Shown here: positions 7,301-14,155 of the stretch, piece after piece
Layout: every line of letters begins with the position of its first letter
How positions within the stretch are numbered: the first letter of the stretch is position 1
Assembly: GCA_040902585.1 (NCBI GenBank)
Contig: JBBDXA010000204.1
Location: 1 to 16,310 of the forward strand
DNA: 16,310 nt
From: JBBDXA01 sp040902585
GTDB lineage: Bacteria > Planctomycetota > Phycisphaerae > Phycisphaerales > Phycisphaeraceae
Reading direction: 5' to 3'
Translations under genes and position numbers: made by a program
Notes under the pieces: model-generated
What the model saw: the letters and a program-made list of their open reading frames with translations, nothing else
What the model was told of the DNA's origin: nothing
The model's database searches: none

Positions 7301-8016
7301 CCAACGGTGAAACGCTCAAGGCCCCGTTCGGGCAGGCGAAGCTCAATGACCTCGTCGGCAAAGGCGCGCAGCTTGTCGCGCTGGATTTGAAGACAGGGAA
7401 GCAGCGCTGGCGCAAGCCGGTGGACTTGAAGGTGCAGCACAATGTCTTCGCGCTGGTGGCCGACGGCTTGCTGATCGTGGCAGGCTCTCGCAACAGTGGG
7501 CAGGACCGCAAGAGTGACAAGGTGTTGTACGACCTTCACGTGTTCAATGCGGACAGTGGTGAGCCGGTGTGGAACACGACGCAGAACCAGGGCACGGGCA
7601 TCGGCGGCGATCACGGCGAGCAGGATCATCATCCGGTGGTGGTCGGCGGGACGCTGTACGCGGAGCCTTACGCCTACGACCTTCGCACGGGCAAGCCTGA
7701 TGCGCGGTTCGCGTGGAACAAGGCCCACCGTCGCGGCTGCGGCACGATTTCCGCCTCCGCCAGCACGTTCTTCTTCCGCAACGCGACGGCCTGCATGTTC
7801 GACCTCGCCGGCAACAAGCTCGAACAGGTCAGCGCGGTGAGTCGGCCGGGCTGTTACATCAACCTCATTCCCGCCGGCGGTTTGCTGCTGGCACCGGAGG
7901 CAAGCAGCGGCTGCTCGTGCAACTTCGCGGTGCAGACGTCGCAGGCGTTTCTGCCGGTGAAGGGCGGGGCGACGAGCAGCGGGGGGCCGGTGAAGGTGGA
8001 GCAGCAGGGACGGTGA
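4339..8016 (+). CDS. Exported LamG / PQQ-like beta-propeller protein with internal methyltransferase-fold domain
   Basis: The protein has 1225 residues from ATG 4339. The open frame extends upstream to 4081, but this start gives a clear signal peptide (basic MNDRSRWRSH, hydrophobic LLSVFVILI, cleavage near QALA-DG). A concanavalin/LamG-like domain spans about 104-253 (ITLEAWV, WYHVVGTYDG, FFTVGAY). PQQ-like propeller blades run from about 275 (VHCLDALTGRELW, LYALDAETGALKW). A class I methyltransferase fold then interrupts at about 620-760: GSGSG (643-647), GVEPDEA (E665), LESLPYTD (695-702), EFFRVLRP (733-740). Propeller blades resume from about 787 to the end (VYCVDAYNGTMLW). The C terminus has CSCNFAVQTSQAFLP. 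It is probably periplasmic. Planctomycetes carry proteins of this general build, but their function is unknown. The methyltransferase part may be a structural relic or a binding domain. Confidence 0.85.
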   Translation: MNDRSRWRSHAGPAALLSVFVILIQMSPAQQALADGPQDDALLWRWSLTPGDLRDGAFPAQAGSMKAAPVGTATFTEAAVAAARFGADKKVLQRLDVTDDITTLKLPEQDITLEAWVMVDKATEWGGLISLLQDNGDYEKGWVLGYNGDRFCIALASKKVNRLTYLKASSPFQLGCWYHVVGTYDGRLLSIYIDGELSARTTQQSGPIAYPPKTFFTVGAYRDDNETYPLEGKLEQVSVWGRSLTAEQVAARFEERKAKLPGILAPLPEATDWPTYMRDGLRSGRSTESLALPLKLAWVHQPRHAPEPAWPPPAKQDFWNKKFNIQPRVIFDRSFACVTVGDRIYFGSSSDHQVHCLDALTGRELWTFFTEGPVRLAPTVHEGLVLAGSDDGSLYALDAETGALKWKKRIAPQDRRIPGNEHIITPHPVRSGVLINDGKAFAAAGLFPTEGVYQITFDPKTSEVISNQTLTVSAQGYMQRRSGQLHIATGRDLAGSVSTPLGGGTKDYPHVMMPTHQSYPFAQIAAGDLRIGGGENKVGIWREGETKERWTAPVEGNVYSLALARGRLLVSTDSGRIYCFVSGKAAAAVSEPFMVTAPASVAPQSKGPVRSGDIETGDAFLASLVATRLKSAGIEKGFGLLLGSGSGELLYELTQRTGLRWVGVEPDEAKANASRRMLDAAGVYGPRAVVHQVSLESLPYTDYMFNAVVGFGEQPTIARSVDPKDEKQLAAQEFFRVLRPIDGVAILGLTDKHVIHRGPLPGAGEWTHFYANPANTVCSDDQYVKGAMLVQWFGPPGPRDLIDRHHRTVAPLSKGGRLFIPGDDRVYCVDAYNGTMLWTLEAPNSKRVVAFRDSSNMAVSEDLLYLSAADACMAIDVRTGEVKRTMRLPSSSSEPGVQQPHEWAYTATVDDLLLGTAVKSGGLRRVQSRDVAGTISYWDFVPIVGSDYLVVMDRKTGDERWRYTGSDGLIINATLSIANDTVYFVQSTNGETLKAPFGQAKLNDLVGKGAQLVALDLKTGKQRWRKPVDLKVQHNVFALVADGLLIVAGSRNSGQDRKSDKVLYDLHVFNADSGEPVWNTTQNQGTGIGGDHGEQDHHPVVVGGTLYAEPYAYDLRTGKPDARFAWNKAHRRGCGTISASASTFFFRNATACMFDLAGNKLEQVSAVSRPGCYINLIPAGGLLLAPEASSGCSCNFAVQTSQAFLPVKGGATSSGGPVKVEQQGR

Positions 8017-8023
8017 CAACGAG

Positions 8024-8038
8024 CTATCCGATGGATAG
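8024..8038. promoter_or_regulatory. Inverted repeat upstream of ATPase/TOPRIM cassette, possible operator
   Basis: CTATCC-GAT-GGATAG is a perfect 6-3-6 inverted repeat 8-22 bp after the preceding stop and about 69 bp before the ATPase start. It overlaps a weak -35 candidate TGGATA (8032-8037) that sits 17 bp from TACACT (8055-8060). A repressor bound here could silence the cassette. The promoter and operator roles are inferred. Confidence 0.35.
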
Positions 8039-8106
8039 ATTGCCTCTCCGGCGGTACACTTCATTGCGCTGATTCATAACGAGCGCCTCGCTGGAAGGCA
8101 TAAAGC

Positions 8107-9186
8107 ATGATCCACACGTTGGAAGTTGAGAACTTTAAGCGACTTCACCGGCTCAAAGTCGAACACTTGTCCCGCGTAACCCTCATTGGCGGTAGGAACA
8201 ATGTCGGAAAATCAACGCTACTTGAAGCAGCATTCCTGTTGCATGATCGATATAGCGCGAGCGTCCTTCTGCGCCATTGGGCTTTCCGTGGCGCTGCCGG
8301 GGCCGCTCACGATCCTGAGTCGCTATTCGGTGCAGCGTTTACCAAGTACGATACCAGTTCAACTATTGGCGTTGCTTCGCAGAATTCTGCGCACCGGTTC
8401 CGAGTCGAGATTCGATTCGAACGAGAGTTGCGGAAGCATCGCATTCGGATTGCTCAGCGGGAAAGAATTCCTCAGATCTCGCAAGAGGTTGAGTCGGGGC
8501 AGCCACAGATCGAAGCATTGCACTTGGCTTACTTTCGCGACGACATTGAAGTGAACCGCGGCGATCTCTTGCTGGGCAGAGGTGATCTTGAACTGAAGCT
8601 TCAGAGTGACCGGGAAGAGGTGCCCATGGCCGTCTTCATCGGGTCGCGTTCAATCTCAAGTCTGAGAGAGGTCGCCGATCGATTCTCCGATTTGGATGTG
8701 CGAAATGAATCAGAGAACGTGGTTGAAGTCCTTCGTGAGATCCATCCAACATTGAAAGGACTCGGGTTACAGCAACTTGGCGACATGCCAGTCCTCCACG
8801 CAGACGTAGGATTGGGTAGAAAGGTGCCCGTCAACTTGCTAGGTGACGGCACCAATCGCCTGCTGACGATAATCTTAGCCATGTCGCACGGGCAAGGAGG
8901 TATGGCACTGATTGACGAGGTCGACAGTGGATTCCACTATTCAGTAATGCCTCGAGTTTGGAAAGCCATCGACCGCGCTTCTAAAAGATTCAACTGCCAG
9001 ATTCTCGCGACGACGCACAGTTATGGGTGCCTTGCGTCAGCAGTAGAAGGATTAGAGCCGTCACTTGTAGAGTCGCCGGAGTTGACTTATATCAGGCTCG
9101 ACGAGTTGGGAGGCCAGGTAGTCCCCCGCTACTATCCGCATTCGCAATTGTCCCAAGCGATCAGCGATGAGTGGGAGGTACGATAG
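8107..9186 (+). CDS. AAA family ATPase, OLD/AAA_15-AAA_21 type (candidate defence ATPase)
   Basis: This 359-residue SMC/ABC-like ATPase starts at ATG 8107 with GGAAGG eight bases upstream. The N terminus IHTLEVENFKRLHRL is typical of OLD/RecF-type ATPases. Walker A is GRNNVGKS (29-36). An ABC-type signature region LLGDGTNRLLTI lies at 244-255, Walker B is MALIDEVD (266-273, with D270/E271), and the H-loop is ATTHSYG (301-307, H304). The middle (about 60-200) is variable and lacks a recognisable nuclease domain, so any TOPRIM function sits in the next gene, which begins on the very next base. Such pairs resemble PARIS (AriA) and split OLD systems, where the ATPase senses infection and controls a TOPRIM effector. 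DNA composition is visibly less GC-rich than the flanks, suggesting horizontal acquisition. The defence role is inference; ATPase identity is secure. Confidence 0.9.
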   Translation: MIHTLEVENFKRLHRLKVEHLSRVTLIGGRNNVGKSTLLEAAFLLHDRYSASVLLRHWAFRGAAGAAHDPESLFGAAFTKYDTSSTIGVASQNSAHRFRVEIRFERELRKHRIRIAQRERIPQISQEVESGQPQIEALHLAYFRDDIEVNRGDLLLGRGDLELKLQSDREEVPMAVFIGSRSISSLREVADRFSDLDVRNESENVVEVLREIHPTLKGLGLQQLGDMPVLHADVGLGRKVPVNLLGDGTNRLLTIILAMSHGQGGMALIDEVDSGFHYSVMPRVWKAIDRASKRFNCQILATTHSYGCLASAVEGLEPSLVESPELTYIRLDELGGQVVPRYYPHSQLSQAISDEWEVR

Positions 9187-9828
9187 GTGGCGTCGCAACC
9201 CCTTCAAATTTATTCTACGAGTGTGCTACTTGTGGACGGTGATGATGACCATCGCGTAATGTCACGCCTTCTCAAACAAGCTGGGCTGCATGACGTCCAA
9301 GTTGTCTCGTTGAGAGGGCAATTGCACAAGGATGGATTTCGCGATCAACTGGCAAACGTCTTCAACTTTTCGATTAATGCGATAGCTGTTGTGTGTGATG
9401 CCGAGGCTAGTCGTGACGCGCAATTCAATCGAATATGCCATCATCTGCGTCAACATTGCTCGGTTCCAGCTACTGTAAACACGTGGACGATTCTTCCCGA
9501 CCGCAAAGTGGGAATATTTGTTTTGCCAGGTCCTACGGGTATGCTTGAGGATCTGCTTGTTGAGTCTGCGACTAACTCACCACCATCGGCATGTGTCAAT
9601 GAGTTCATGCGTTGCCTTGATCATACGCTTCCGAAACGTCCTGATGGCGCAGAGTATCAAGCTTGGTTTTTTCCTGCGATTCCAAGCAAAGCGAAGGCGA
9701 AGGCATACCTTGTTGCGTCACACGAGTCTGTTCCGCATGTAGGTTTGGGAGCCGATAAGGGGATTTGGGATTTTAATCATCCGTGCTTCGACGAGCTAAA
9801 AGCGTTTCTGCGGGGTTTCAGTCCATAG
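9187..9828 (+). CDS. DUF3226 / TOPRIM-like protein, putative effector partner of the ATPase
   Basis: This 213-residue protein starts at GTG 9187, immediately after the ATPase TAG, with GGGAGG about nine bases upstream inside the ATPase gene. LLVDGDDDHRVM (14-25) is the TOPRIM first-acid motif with Asp replacing the usual Glu. AIAVVCDAEAS (65-75) is the DxD-type motif, reading D71-A-E73. VGIFVLPGPTGMLEDLLVES and the C-terminal GADKGIWDFNHPCFDELKAF are the blocks I associate with DUF3226. TOPRIM domains of OLD and PARIS systems are metal-dependent nucleases; here the acids are conservatively changed but still acidic. The zero-base junction implies strict co-expression with the ATPase and probably a complex. 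The low-GC character matches the ATPase, so the two moved together. Nuclease activity is inferred, not shown. Confidence 0.85.
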   Translation: MASQPLQIYSTSVLLVDGDDDHRVMSRLLKQAGLHDVQVVSLRGQLHKDGFRDQLANVFNFSINAIAVVCDAEASRDAQFNRICHHLRQHCSVPATVNTWTILPDRKVGIFVLPGPTGMLEDLLVESATNSPPSACVNEFMRCLDHTLPKRPDGAEYQAWFFPAIPSKAKAKAYLVASHESVPHVGLGADKGIWDFNHPCFDELKAFLRGFSP

Positions 9829-9835
9829 CATCCCC

Positions 9836-10930
9836 ATGCTCCGCATCGGCACCGTTCAACTCGAGAACCCCTTGCTCCTCGCCCCCATCGCAGGCTACTG
9901 CGATCTGGCGTTTCGGCTCATCGTGCGCTCCATCCAAGGCCCGTCCGGCGGCGTCGGTCTGGCCTGCACCGATCTGCTCTGCCCGCAGGCCATGCTGATG
10001 GAGACAACCAAGACGCTTTGGCTCGCCGCGACGTGTCCGGAGGATCAACCCGTCTGCATGCAGATCTACGGGGCCGATGGTGATCTCATGGCTGACGCGG
10101 CGCAGTGGGCCGAAGCGCACGGCGCGACCACCATCGACATCAACATGGGCTGCCCCGTGGACAAGGTCACCAAACGCAACGGCGGCTCCACGCTCCTGTG
10201 CAACCCGATGCACACCGTCGAACACGTGGCGAAGAAAGTCGTCAACGCCGTGAAGCTCCCGGTGACGGCGAAGATCCGCCTCGGCTGGGATGACTCGCAG
10301 CTCATCACCGATGTGCTCCCGCCCATGCTTGCCGATGTCGGCATCGCGGCAGTCACGGTGCATGGCCGGACAACGGAGCAGAAGTTCCGCGGTACAGCTC
10401 GCTGGATCAGCGAAGGGCGCGACAACATCCGCACGGTCGTCCAGACGATGGCGAGGCTGCATCCGAACGTGCCGGTCATCGGCAACGGCGATGTGAAGAG
10501 TCCGCAGGATGCCAAGCGCATGATGGATGAAACGGGCTGCGCGGGCGTGATGATCGGGCGCGGAGCGCTGGGGCAACCGTGGATCTTCCGCGACACGGCT
10601 CATTACCTTCGCACCGGCGAGCTGCTGCCGCCGCTGTCGCAGAGCGAGCGCGTGCGCATCGTGATGGAACACTTCGAGAAGGCATTCGGCTATCGCGGTG
10701 AGAAGGTCGCGCTGGCGATGATCAGGCAGCGCATCAGTTGGTACTCGGCGGGTCTGCAACCGTGGCCGCACCTGAAGCATGATGTGCATCACATGACGAG
10801 TGCCGCTGAGTTCCGTGATTACATGCAGGGCGGGCTCGAACGCATTGATACCGGGAATGAGCAAGTAAGTGCCCGCCGCGAAGGATGGGAACGGCCGGGG
10901 CCTGTTGCAGTTTCCGGGCAAGCGGGGTGA
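9836..10930 (+). CDS. dusB: tRNA-dihydrouridine synthase
   Basis: This 364-residue FMN enzyme reduces uridine to dihydrouridine in tRNA D-loops using NADPH. The TIM-barrel motifs are in order: LLLAPIAGYCDLAFR near the N terminus, QIYGAD, then DINMGCPVDKV with the catalytic Cys at 106. VTAKIRLGW, VTVHGRTTEQKFRG, PVIGNGDV and VMIGRGALGQPWIF (phosphate/FMN binding) follow. The C-terminal helical tRNA-binding part contains WYSAGLQPWPHLKH. It is most like the DusB branch; the usual family length is about 320-340, so the C-terminal 20 residues are extra. The start at ATG 9836 lies seven bases after the TOPRIM gene, with no clear ribosome binding site and no room for a promoter. It may therefore be read from the upstream cassette. 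The lipoprotein gene follows six bases after the stop. Confidence 0.92.
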   Translation: MLRIGTVQLENPLLLAPIAGYCDLAFRLIVRSIQGPSGGVGLACTDLLCPQAMLMETTKTLWLAATCPEDQPVCMQIYGADGDLMADAAQWAEAHGATTIDINMGCPVDKVTKRNGGSTLLCNPMHTVEHVAKKVVNAVKLPVTAKIRLGWDDSQLITDVLPPMLADVGIAAVTVHGRTTEQKFRGTARWISEGRDNIRTVVQTMARLHPNVPVIGNGDVKSPQDAKRMMDETGCAGVMIGRGALGQPWIFRDTAHYLRTGELLPPLSQSERVRIVMEHFEKAFGYRGEKVALAMIRQRISWYSAGLQPWPHLKHDVHHMTSAAEFRDYMQGGLERIDTGNEQVSARREGWERPGPVAVSGQAG

Positions 10931-10935
10931 ACCTG

Positions 10936-12093
10936 ATGCGACCCGATGCGACTCAACCTGTCATGGTTCCAAACCCACCGCTCATGGATCACGCACGCCG
11001 CTTCGTGAACAGGTCTCTCCTGATCGTCTTGCTGTCGATCTGCTCGCTCTCCTGCGCCGGCTGTGAAACCCGCCGGGTGCTGGTGCGGGTGGAGCGGATC
11101 GCCGATCGCATGCCCGCGACGGACGTTCGTGTCCTTCAGCAACGTCGCGACTGGTTGCTGCGATTCGGCTGGCCGAAGGAGATCGACGGCGGGCACGTCG
11201 ATGCGGCGGGGGAGTTCGAGCTGCGCTCCGTGCGGCGGACGGACACAATCACCATCGCGGCAGACGATGGATACACCACCCAATATCTCCCACCCTTTTG
11301 GCCGGACGACGAACTGTTCGAGCCTCCTGTCTCCCCACTTTTCGGCGAGCCGAGCGCCCGCTCGGAGGTGTACTACCGGCTCCTTCGCGAGCGGACGATT
11401 GAGGCCCGCGCGGCCGCTCCCGATGATCGCCGGCTGCTGATCGTGGTGCCTCTTCTTCCCAGGCAGGTGCAGTTCGCCAATGATGAATACGTCCAGAACC
11501 TCGACGAAGAATTGAAGAAGAGCGGAATGAAGGAACCCGTGGAGTACGTGGACCTGGTCGGCGTCCGGGGCGATATCACCGATCGATCGGTCGCCCTACT
11601 TAAGGCCCAGCCGCTGGTCTTCGCCGAGTTGTCCTGGACGCGCATCACGGATGAGGGCCTACTTGAACTTGCCTCGATCCCGACCCTCAAGGCGATCGAA
11701 TTTCATACCAACCGGTTCATCACGCAGCGCGGCATCGACAGGGCGCGGACGCTGCGGCCGGATGTCGTGATCAAGGGCAGCGTGATGACGCCGGTGGTGG
11801 AGATTCGCGACGATGCGGCCTCGGCCTTGCTCGATGTGCAAGGGAATGTCCGGCAAGTCCATCTGATCGGCGAAGGCAACACGGACCGAGGCGTCGCCTC
11901 ACTCGCAAGGCACTCCGGCCTGCGGATCGTCACGCTCACGCGAACGGGTCTTACCGAAGTAGGGCTTTCCGCCCTTGCCGAGTTGACCCTGGTGCAGAAC
12001 ATCGAGCTGATCGATCATGCATCGATCAGCGATGAAGGTATCGAGCGGGCCAAGGCGTTGCGGCCGAGCACTCTTTTCATCCGCAGGCGGTGA
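10936..12093 (+). CDS. Probable leucine-rich-repeat lipoprotein
   Basis: The protein has 385 residues if started at ATG 10936, which has GGGGTG upstream. ATG 10963 or 10984 are equally possible; 10984 gives a classic short n-region MDHARRFVNR before the hydrophobic LLIVLLSI. A lipobox-like LSCAGC follows, with Cys instead of the usual residue at -3, so export as a lipoprotein is probable rather than certain. The middle is charged and unrecognised. The C-terminal half has leucine-rich repeats of the planctomycete 'ITDEGL' kind: ITDRSVALLKAQP, ITDEGLLELASIP, LTEVGLSALAEL and ISDEGIERAKAL. A non-repeat stretch around VIKGSVMTPVVEIRDD breaks the series in two. It likely acts in the envelope, probably in protein binding. 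It is close behind dusB (six bases) and may share its transcript. The specific role is unknown. Confidence 0.75.
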   Translation: MRPDATQPVMVPNPPLMDHARRFVNRSLLIVLLSICSLSCAGCETRRVLVRVERIADRMPATDVRVLQQRRDWLLRFGWPKEIDGGHVDAAGEFELRSVRRTDTITIAADDGYTTQYLPPFWPDDELFEPPVSPLFGEPSARSEVYYRLLRERTIEARAAAPDDRRLLIVVPLLPRQVQFANDEYVQNLDEELKKSGMKEPVEYVDLVGVRGDITDRSVALLKAQPLVFAELSWTRITDEGLLELASIPTLKAIEFHTNRFITQRGIDRARTLRPDVVIKGSVMTPVVEIRDDAASALLDVQGNVRQVHLIGEGNTDRGVASLARHSGLRIVTLTRTGLTEVGLSALAELTLVQNIELIDHASISDEGIERAKALRPSTLFIRRR

Positions 12094-12203
12094 AGGGCGA
12101 TTGAGATCGCGCCCTGTGGCGCGGGCGAAACAGGAGATGCTTCTGAGAGCAGAAGCATGCGATGAATGCCTTCATATCACGAGTGCTCACGGAATTGGGA
12201 TGT
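12094..12203. other. Intergenic region between convergent genes
   Basis: This 110-bp gap separates the LRR lipoprotein gene (plus) from the RRM gene (minus). A bulged inverted repeat begins right after the lipoprotein stop (AGGGCGAT at 12094-12101 against ATCG/CCCT in 12106-12115). A cleaner hairpin follows at 12137-12158. No gene is seen here. Confidence 0.5.
12137..12158. terminator. Candidate bidirectional terminator hairpin
   Basis: ATGCTTCTG (12137-12145) and CAGAAGCAT (12150-12158) form a perfect nine-base-pair stem around an AGAG loop. It lies between convergent genes, where a shared terminator is expected. It lacks a clear T tract in either direction, so it may work weakly, or with Rho, or only protect 3' ends. 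Confidence 0.45.
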
Positions 12204-12698
12204 TCACCGATACCCCGTCGAACCGCTCGACGGCCCTGACGGACGATCGCGCGGAGGCCGACTGCCGCCGCCACCGCCACCGCCACCATCTCGACCACCA
12301 CCACCTCCACCACCTCCTCCGCCTCCACCACTCCCGCCGCCGAAGCCGCCGCGCCGGCTGGAGCCGCGACCGGGCGGGCGATTGGAGAAGCGTCGTTGCG
12401 GACCTGGCCCCAGCGGACCGCGCGGCTTCTCAATCGGGTCGCCTTTCTTCCGCTTGGGCAGCGACTCGCTCACCTTGATCTTGCTGTTGAGGAAGATGGT
12501 GCCGTGAAGGATGCGGATGGCGGCCTTGGCTTCGAGCTCTTCGACCATGAAGACGAAGCCGAAACCGCGCGACTCGCCGGTCTCCTTGTCGTTGACCAGG
12601 TACGCGTCCTGCACGTTGCCGTGCTTGGCGAACAGGCCCTTGAGTTCCTCGGGCGTGACCTTCTTGTTCAGGTTGCCGACGTAGATTTTGGTAGCCAT
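12204..12698 (-). CDS. RRM-domain RNA-binding protein with glycine-rich tail
   Basis: This 164-residue cytoplasmic protein starts at ATG 12698 on the minus strand. The N-terminal 80 residues are one RNA recognition motif: RNP2 is IYVGNL (5-10) and RNP1 is RGFGFVFM (44-51), whose aromatic residues contact single-stranded RNA. A basic linker PKRKKGDP follows, then a tail of about 65 residues made mostly of Gly with Arg and Ser, an RGG-like low-complexity region. Bacterial proteins of this build, known from cyanobacteria and planctomycetes, are often cold-regulated and thought to bind or remodel RNA. The tail is written in GGN codons and makes the DNA a trinucleotide-like tract. No neighbour suggests a specific target. 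About 250 bp upstream is free of genes and may hold a regulated leader. Confidence 0.9.
   Translation of the reverse strand: MATKIYVGNLNKKVTPEELKGLFAKHGNVQDAYLVNDKETGESRGFGFVFMVEELEAKAAIRILHGTIFLNSKIKVSESLPKRKKGDPIEKPRGPLGPGPQRRFSNRPPGRGSSRRGGFGGGSGGGGGGGGGGGGRDGGGGGGGGSRPPRDRPSGPSSGSTGYR
12263..12345. repeat. CCN/GGN low-complexity tract
   Basis: A run of ccg/cca/cct triplets (GGN on the minus strand) encodes the glycine-rich tail of the RRM protein. Such tracts change length by slippage, so strains may differ in tail length. A plus-strand polyproline frame across it is a shadow of this composition. Confidence 0.75.
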
Positions 12699-12952
12699 GG
12701 AACAACGCTCCCGACGCTGTGTTTAGATGCCGAGCGGATCGCCTGATGGAAGATCCGTCAGGAACCTGCCCCGATCGCAGTGGAAAATAAGCGAGTCCTT
12801 CGTGGCGGGCCGGAGCGGCGACGCCGTGGATGGAGTTTACCCAACGGGAAACATGATACCCGATCGACGGGCGTGTGCCAGAGGCATTTGCATGTAAGCG
12901 CAAGTTGAACAGTCAGTCGATGCATGCATGCACATCAAAGTAGCTCGACCCA
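12699..12952. other. Intergenic region upstream of RRM gene
   Basis: This stretch of about 250 bp lies between the CHAD stop and the RRM start, both on the minus strand. It should contain the RRM promoter and leader. I see a short alternating palindrome TGCATGCATGCA (12921-12932) and no convincing -10/-35 pair, terminator or gene. Confidence 0.5.
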
Positions 12953-14131
12953 TCACACGACACGTCCCGAGCCGCGCGGCAGACTGTCGGTCACAATATG
13001 AATCGATCCGACCACCGGGCTTTCCTCCATGCTTCGCTCCGCCCCGTCTGCCTCACCCTTGTCACCATCGCTCGCATCAGCCGACTGCGCGTTTGGCCCA
13101 GCATCAGCCCCGGAATCCGCCGCTTCATCCACAGGCTCCGGCGCAGGCGACCCAGCCTCCACCACGATCTCCGGTGGCGGCTCCGCCTGATCGCCCGGAC
13201 CGCTCACTTGAAACTCCTCGGTGCCCCTCGCCTCGCGATGCCAGATGTCCCAGTACCGCCCGAACCGCTTGCGAAGGGCACTCGCCTTCTCCACATACAG
13301 ATGCTGCGCCAGCGAGTGACCCGCCTTGCGAATCTGCTGCCGGCGCTTGCGGATCAAGGCGAGGATCGGCTTCATCTCGCCCTTGTCGCCATCTTCCCAC
13401 GCCTCACCGGCGAGCACATCGCGAAGCACGGCAAGATCGTGATCATCACCCAGGAGATCCGCCAGCAGTCCCAGTTCACCCTCCAGCGCCACCATGACCT
13501 TGGGCCAGATGCCGCGCAGCAGGCGCACGTGATACCAGTGAGCCTTCACTTCCTTTCGCCACTCGTGGAAGTGCATGTCCGTCGGCGCGCGGAACGCTTC
13601 TTTCATGGCCTTGCGTCCGCGCCGATAAGCACGCTCGAGCCCCGCAGCGAGCGATGCGAAACTATCCGGGCGAATCACCCAATGCTCCGACGCGGTGCGG
13701 ACCTCCGTCAGGAGCTGCGCCAGGCCCGCGACTTTGTCGTTCAAGTCAGCGGACTGAGCGACGACCGCATCGCGCCGGGCGACGAGCGCTTCACGGATGC
13801 GCGCGAACACTTCCTGATGCTGGGCATCACTCACGCTGGTGACGAGCTTGTCGAGCGATTCGATAATCGCTTCCGCATCGCGCGGGCCCGAGAGCTGCCT
13901 GCTGATGTCGCGATACGCCTGGTTGGCCGGCGCGAAGTGTTCGCCGAGCTTCGGCTGCGCGAGGCGAAGCGTCGCCCGCACCTTCTTGATGCACTTACGG
14001 GCTTCGTGAATCCCTTTGATGCGTCCGCCCGGAACGGACAGCAGATCGCCCACCGCCTTGTCCGTCTCTTCGCGGACAATCCGGCGCACGGCACTTGTCA
14101 CCGACTCGCGTTTTCTGATTCGATAGGGCAT
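12953..14131 (-). CDS. CHAD domain protein (predicted polyphosphate binding) with acidic tail
   Basis: The protein has 392 residues from ATG 14131. The frame is open to a TTG at 14146, but TTGAGG upstream of the ATG looks like its ribosome binding site. The CHAD domain covers about residues 5-295 as two helical halves. Each half opens with the basic His motif: HEARKCIKKVRATLRL (42-57) and HEWRKEVKAHWYHVRLL (189-205). LGDDHDLAVLRD lies at 227-238. The conserved His, Arg and Lys of CHAD domains form a basic cavity that binds inorganic polyphosphate, so the protein probably sits on polyphosphate granules or handles polyphosphate. The last 90 residues are rich in Glu, Asp, Pro, Ala and Ser and look disordered. 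No CYTH domain or polyphosphate kinase is nearby. A candidate promoter lies just upstream. Confidence 0.88.
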   Translation of the reverse strand: MPYRIRKRESVTSAVRRIVREETDKAVGDLLSVPGGRIKGIHEARKCIKKVRATLRLAQPKLGEHFAPANQAYRDISRQLSGPRDAEAIIESLDKLVTSVSDAQHQEVFARIREALVARRDAVVAQSADLNDKVAGLAQLLTEVRTASEHWVIRPDSFASLAAGLERAYRRGRKAMKEAFRAPTDMHFHEWRKEVKAHWYHVRLLRGIWPKVMVALEGELGLLADLLGDDHDLAVLRDVLAGEAWEDGDKGEMKPILALIRKRRQQIRKAGHSLAQHLYVEKASALRKRFGRYWDIWHREARGTEEFQVSGPGDQAEPPPEIVVEAGSPAPEPVDEAADSGADAGPNAQSADASDGDKGEADGAERSMEESPVVGSIHIVTDSLPRGSGRVV

Positions 14132-14155
14132 TGGCTGGAGCCTCAATCCAATCTC

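Noticed and set aside
12166..12507. Polyproline protein on the plus strand
   Set aside because: It is the complement of the glycine-rich tail of the RRM protein, and the RRM itself is well supported.
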